The notes under the pieces were generated by a model, which had not been told where the DNA came from, did not search any database, and worked only from the letters and a program-made list of their open reading frames with translations. Both the position numbers and the translations under genes were made by a program. From the NCBI RefSeq assembly GCF_900009265.2, contig NZ_LR735008.1, positions 159,758 to 223,757 of the forward strand: a stretch of DNA of 64,000 bases, in the 5' to 3' direction. The stretch is from Planktothrix paucivesiculata PCC 9631. GTDB lineage: Bacteria > Cyanobacteriota > Cyanobacteriia > Cyanobacteriales > Microcoleaceae. Positions 60,623 to 64,000 of the stretch are shown here, in pieces (the first letter of the stretch is position 1; every line of letters begins with the position of its first letter).

Positions 60623-61540
60623 ATGGGACGTTCTACCCCTTGGGTTTACCGTTGGTCACGGCCGATGATCGCGGCGATCGCGATTATCGGTATGATCGAA
60701 AATATCTACTTAACCAGTATTAAACTCCTTGGTGGGACGGCGGTTTGTCCCACTTCTGGCTGTGAGGAGGTTCTCAATAGTCCTTATGCGACGGTCTTAG
60801 GTTTACCCCTAACTTTATTTGGATTTTTAGCCTATACCACGGTTTTGCTATTAGCCGTTGCTCCTTTGATTGTTAACCCGGTGACAGAAAAAGCCCGTCG
60901 CCAAACAGTTGAAGCTCAAACGGGGTTTTTTCTATTCCTTGTAACTACTGCAATGGTCTGTTTCAGTAGTTACTTGATGTTTTTGCTATTTTTTAGAATT
61001 CAAGCAATCTGTCCCTACTGTATTGCCTCGGCCCTGTTCTGTCTGAGTCTATTTGTTTTAACTCTCATCGGCACCAGTTGGGAAGATCTGGGTCAACTTT
61101 GGTTCTCGGGTCTTGGGATAGCGATGATTACGGCCATTGTTGCCCTAGGTTTGTACAATAGTGTTGATGTTGCCAATGCTCCTAACTCTTTGGATAACAG
61201 TAATGGTCAGACCGGGTTAGCGATTACTACCACATCCGGGCCAGCCGAAATTGCTTTAGCTCGTCACTTGACCCAAACCGGGGCAAAGGAATATGGGGCC
61301 TATTGGTGTTCCCACTGTTACGACCAAAAACAACTCTTTGGGAAGGAGGCGTTTGCTATGATTAACTATATTGAATGTACGAGTGATGGCAAAAATTCTC
61401 AAACCCAAGTTTGCGAAAAAGCCGGAATTCAGGGTTTCCCCACTTGGGAAATTGGGGGTAAATTGTACCCGGGAATTCAACCCTTAGAAAAATTAGCTGA
61501 ATTATCGAACTATCAGGGGCAACAAAACTTCAAGTTTTGA
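60623..61540 (+). CDS. VKOR-thioredoxin fusion, disulfide-forming membrane protein
   Basis: A 305-residue protein. Four or five membrane segments form the vitamin-K-epoxide-reductase-like domain (about 15-195) with GGTAVCPTSGCEEVLNS (loop cysteines) and the quinone-side ICPYCIAS. The periplasmic/lumenal thioredoxin-like domain (about 215-305) has YWCSHCYDQKQLFGKEA. The fused pair re-oxidises its own thioredoxin partner by passing electrons to quinone, replacing DsbB-DsbA, as in other cyanobacteria and plant plastids (LTO1). All redox cysteines are present. ATG 60623. Confidence 0.94.
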   Translation: MGRSTPWVYRWSRPMIAAIAIIGMIENIYLTSIKLLGGTAVCPTSGCEEVLNSPYATVLGLPLTLFGFLAYTTVLLLAVAPLIVNPVTEKARRQTVEAQTGFFLFLVTTAMVCFSSYLMFLLFFRIQAICPYCIASALFCLSLFVLTLIGTSWEDLGQLWFSGLGIAMITAIVALGLYNSVDVANAPNSLDNSNGQTGLAITTTSGPAEIALARHLTQTGAKEYGAYWCSHCYDQKQLFGKEAFAMINYIECTSDGKNSQTQVCEKAGIQGFPTWEIGGKLYPGIQPLEKLAELSNYQGQQNFKF

Positions 61541-61558
61541 TCGATTGATCAACTAGAG

Positions 61559-63799
61559 ATGGGGCGGATTACCCAGGGTCAGTTACAGTATCCGCCCCTA
61601 GGACTTGACATTCAATCGACAGGAGGATGGCTGCAACCGATGTTCAAAAGATTTAAAGAGTATTGTCGTCGAGTCCCACTTAAAAGCTGGTTATCTCAAG
61701 AAGGTCGAGTATTAGTAACTGCTTCTGGTGTGACGGCGGTGGTGATTTTTATTAGATTTTTAGGGATTTTACAACCGTCCGAATGGGCGCTTTATGACCA
61801 ATATTTTCGAGCACGTCCCTTAGAATCTGTAGATGATCGGATTTTAATTATCGGGATTGATGAACAGGATTTACAAGAGTATGGGTTTCCAACTTCTGAT
61901 AGAACTTTGGCTCGACTGTTACAAAAAGTTAATCAGGGTCAACCACAAGCCATTGGTTTAGATATTTATCGGGATTTGCCCATCGCACCCGGACAAGCAG
62001 AATTAGCAAAAGCCTTTGAAACGATTCCTAATTTAATCGGGATTGAATTATTAGAAACTAACAGAAAGTCGCAGGTTAAATCGTCTCCAATTTTAGTACA
62101 AAAAAACCAAATTGGGTTTAATAATGTCCCGCGAGATGCCGATAGTAAAGTTAGACGGGGATTATTATATATTAACAATGAAGATCAACAATTTCGCACA
62201 AGTTTTGCTTTACAACTGGCTCTAATTTATCTCGAAAATCAAGGAATTATACCTAAACCTTCTCCGAAAAATCCCAAGGAATTAAAAATCAAAAATACTG
62301 TATTTCCTTGGTTTAAACCTAATGATGGTTCCTATATTAGAGCCAACAATGGCGGTTATCAATTCTTAGTCAACCTACGGGGGCCGACGGGAACATTCCC
62401 CTCTATTCCGATGCGGGATATTTTGGAAGGTCGAGTTTCTCCTGATTTAATTAAAAATCGAATTGTGATTATTGGTTCCACGGCTCCGAGTATTAAAGAT
62501 TCAGAATTTACCTCCTATAGTGATGGGATATTTAAGTCTTCTGAACCGATGTATGGTGTTGAACTACAAGCCCAATTAACCAGTCAAATTATTAGTTCAG
62601 TTTTGGATGGTCGAACCCTAATTAAAGTCTGGCCAGAACCCTTAGAATGGTTGTGGATTTTCGGATGGTCTTGGGTGGGGGCTGCCTTGAGTTGGAAACT
62701 CCAATCCCTCCGTCGTTCGGTGTCTTTAATTATTTTAATTAGTATTGGGATCGGCGGGGTAACTTATCTGGCTTTTCTTAAAGGTTGGTGGATTCCTGTG
62801 ATTCCGGCTAATCTGGCTTTAATGGGGTCGGCGGGCGTGATTATTGCCCATTTAGCCCATTTACAAGGGGAGTTAAAACGGTCTACCGAATTTTTACAAA
62901 GTATTATTAATACTATTCCTGACCCGATTTTTGTCAAAAATAAAGACCATCAGAAAATAGTTTTAAATCAAGCCTATTGTAAATTTGTGGGTTATCCGTT
63001 GAATGTATTAATGGAAAAAAGCGATGATCAACTTTTTCCTAAACATGAAGCCGAAATGTTTCGCCAACAAGATGAAATGGCTTTTAATACTACCTGGGAA
63101 CAGGAAAATGAAGAACAGTTAACCAATGCTTTGGGTACTACCCATTATATTGCAACCAAGCGATCGCTGCACCGAGACGCGGCCGGAAATGTCTATTTAG
63201 TAGGAGTGATTCGAGACATTACCGAACGGAAACTTTTAGAAGATAATTTAAAACAAATTGCCGCCGAACTCAAACGGTCTAATGCAGAATTACGGGTTTC
63301 CGCCGAACATGACCCCCTAACTGGACTCCCCAACCGTACCCTATTCCAAGAAAGGTTAACTCAATCAATCGAATGGGCAAACCGCCAAAATCGAATGGTG
63401 GCACTGTTATTTTTAGACTTAAATGACTTTAAGGATGTGAATGATAATCTCGGTCATCAGGTGGGAGATTTACTACTTAAAACTATTGCGGACAGACTCA
63501 AAGGGTGTCTGCGGGGAAGTGATACGGTGTCTCGCTTGGGGGGGGATGAATTTACCGTGATTCTGCCGGGGATTCCCAGTAAGTCAGATATTGCTAGGGT
63601 TGCCCAAAAAATCCTTGATACCATTACGGAAGAAACCGTTTTAGAAGGACACAAAATTTCGATTACTACCAGCATCGGTATTAGTTTGTACCCCACGGAT
63701 GCCCAAGATAGGTCAACCCTGATTAAGTTAGCAGATGCAGCCATGTATCGCGCTAAGACCACCGGGAAAAATTTGTATGAGTTTTCCCGAGAAGATTAA
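61559..63799 (+). CDS. CHASE2-PAS-GGDEF membrane diguanylate cyclase
   Basis: A 746-residue protein. A membrane helix near 52-72, an extracytoplasmic CHASE2 domain to about 360 (LIIGIDEQDLQEYGFPTSDR, VIIGSTAPSIKDSE), a block of about three membrane helices (370-440), a PAS domain (LQSIINTIPDPIFVKNKDHQ) ending DITERK, then GGDEF (575-746). The active site GGDEF is intact and an I-site RGSD lies five residues upstream, so c-di-GMP synthesis with product inhibition is expected. ATG 61640, preceded by AGGAGG, is an alternative start that still keeps all domains. Its downstream terminator is shared with the 5S gene. Confidence 0.92.
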   Translation: MGRITQGQLQYPPLGLDIQSTGGWLQPMFKRFKEYCRRVPLKSWLSQEGRVLVTASGVTAVVIFIRFLGILQPSEWALYDQYFRARPLESVDDRILIIGIDEQDLQEYGFPTSDRTLARLLQKVNQGQPQAIGLDIYRDLPIAPGQAELAKAFETIPNLIGIELLETNRKSQVKSSPILVQKNQIGFNNVPRDADSKVRRGLLYINNEDQQFRTSFALQLALIYLENQGIIPKPSPKNPKELKIKNTVFPWFKPNDGSYIRANNGGYQFLVNLRGPTGTFPSIPMRDILEGRVSPDLIKNRIVIIGSTAPSIKDSEFTSYSDGIFKSSEPMYGVELQAQLTSQIISSVLDGRTLIKVWPEPLEWLWIFGWSWVGAALSWKLQSLRRSVSLIILISIGIGGVTYLAFLKGWWIPVIPANLALMGSAGVIIAHLAHLQGELKRSTEFLQSIINTIPDPIFVKNKDHQKIVLNQAYCKFVGYPLNVLMEKSDDQLFPKHEAEMFRQQDEMAFNTTWEQENEEQLTNALGTTHYIATKRSLHRDAAGNVYLVGVIRDITERKLLEDNLKQIAAELKRSNAELRVSAEHDPLTGLPNRTLFQERLTQSIEWANRQNRMVALLFLDLNDFKDVNDNLGHQVGDLLLKTIADRLKGCLRGSDTVSRLGGDEFTVILPGIPSKSDIARVAQKILDTITEETVLEGHKISITTSIGISLYPTDAQDRSTLIKLADAAMYRAKTTGKNLYEFSRED

Positions 63800-63847
63800 G
63801 TCTGTAGGCACGAATATCAAACAGCCGTTGCAGAAACTATTGATAAC

Positions 63848-63885
63848 AAAAACCCCCTCCGATTTATCACTGGAAGGGGTTTTTG
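63848..63885. terminator. Bidirectional rho-independent terminator
   Basis: AAAAACCCCCTCC and GGAAGGGGTTTTT pair across a loop of about 12 bases. The T-tract on the plus strand ends the GGDEF gene's transcript, and the T-tract on the minus strand follows the 5S rRNA, so it terminates both. Confidence 0.85.
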
Positions 63886-63893
63886 ATTATTAA

Positions 63894-64000
63894 CCTGGCA
63901 CCGAGCTATTTTCCCAGGCGGCTACCCGCCAAGTATCTTCGCCGTATCAGCGTTTCACTTCCGAGTTCGAGATGGATCGGAGTGGTTCCACTGAGCCATA
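63894..64000 (-). rRNA. rrf: 5S ribosomal RNA (5' end outside window)
   Basis: The reverse complement reads as cyanobacterial 5S rRNA: TGGAACCACTCCGATCCATC, then CGAACTCGGAAGTGAAACGC, GGCGAAGATACTTGGCGGG and the 3' end GCTCGGTGCCAGG. About ten 5' bases lie beyond the edge. The 23S gene should lie outside the window to the right. Confidence 0.95.

Overview
The window is a stretch of cyanobacterial chromosome, most likely from a filamentous Oscillatoriales-type species (Planktothrix/Microcoleus/Oscillatoria-like). The evidence is cyanobacterium-specific genes (ycf34, btpA, an icfG-like partner-switching cluster, cyanobacteriochrome-like GAF kinases, a PDZ-radical SAM DUF512 protein), frequent HIP1 octamers (GCGATCGC) in coding and non-coding DNA, low-to-moderate GC, and gaps full of CAGTTAT-type tandem repeats and small palindromes. 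The species call is inference.

Layout. 1-3.1 kb is accessory: a STAND/NB-ARC ATPase cut by the window edge, a small secreted four-cysteine protein, one intact toxin-antitoxin pair, and two further TA loci fused head-on by a deletion. 3.3-8.6 kb: molybdate uptake (modA, modB, no modC here), pdhB, secD, secF. 8.7-15 kb: aroH, then a 1659-residue CBS/GAF/PAS hybrid histidine kinase translationally coupled to a response-regulator diguanylate cyclase. 15-20.3 kb, on the minus strand: a Ser/Thr kinase, tsaB, uppP and the DUF512 protein in close succession, with ycf34 upstream. 20.4-26.4 kb: tRNA nucleotidyltransferase, then a small island of decayed polymorphic-toxin type (a frameshifted deaminase toxin tip, a candidate immunity gene, two more unknowns), then ilvA. 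26.6-33.2 kb: a modular C39-like peptidase built from an internal duplication, prxQ, an orphan membrane-fusion protein, cysK and its Rrf2-type regulator.

33.2-39.6 kb is a partner-switching signalling cluster: two paralogous membrane SpoIIE/PP2C phosphatases separated by a REP-associated tyrosine transposase flanked by two near-identical REP hairpins, then an anti-sigma-type ATP-binding protein and a STAS protein. 39.6-48.6 kb: LysE exporter, HAD phosphatase, gpsA, DUF3616 protein, GH13 enzyme, three small conserved unknowns and a periplasmic amidase. 48.7-54.6 kb: two large soluble histidine kinases with cyanobacteriochrome-like GAF domains. 54.7-63.8 kb: FAD reductase, pyrH-frr, a 213-bp MITE-like element that abuts and seems to have trimmed a redoxin gene, an SGNH hydrolase, a TnpB stub, btpA with a repeat-encoded tail, a VKOR-thioredoxin fusion and a CHASE2-PAS-GGDEF cyclase. 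The window ends inside a minus-strand 5S rRNA gene.

Themes. Much of the coding capacity is signal transduction (three large kinases, two diguanylate cyclases, two PP2C phosphatases with partners, one Hanks kinase). Small repeats have visibly reshaped gene ends: the btpA tail, the redoxin C-terminus and the TnpB stub. Several toxin-type loci are caught mid-decay.
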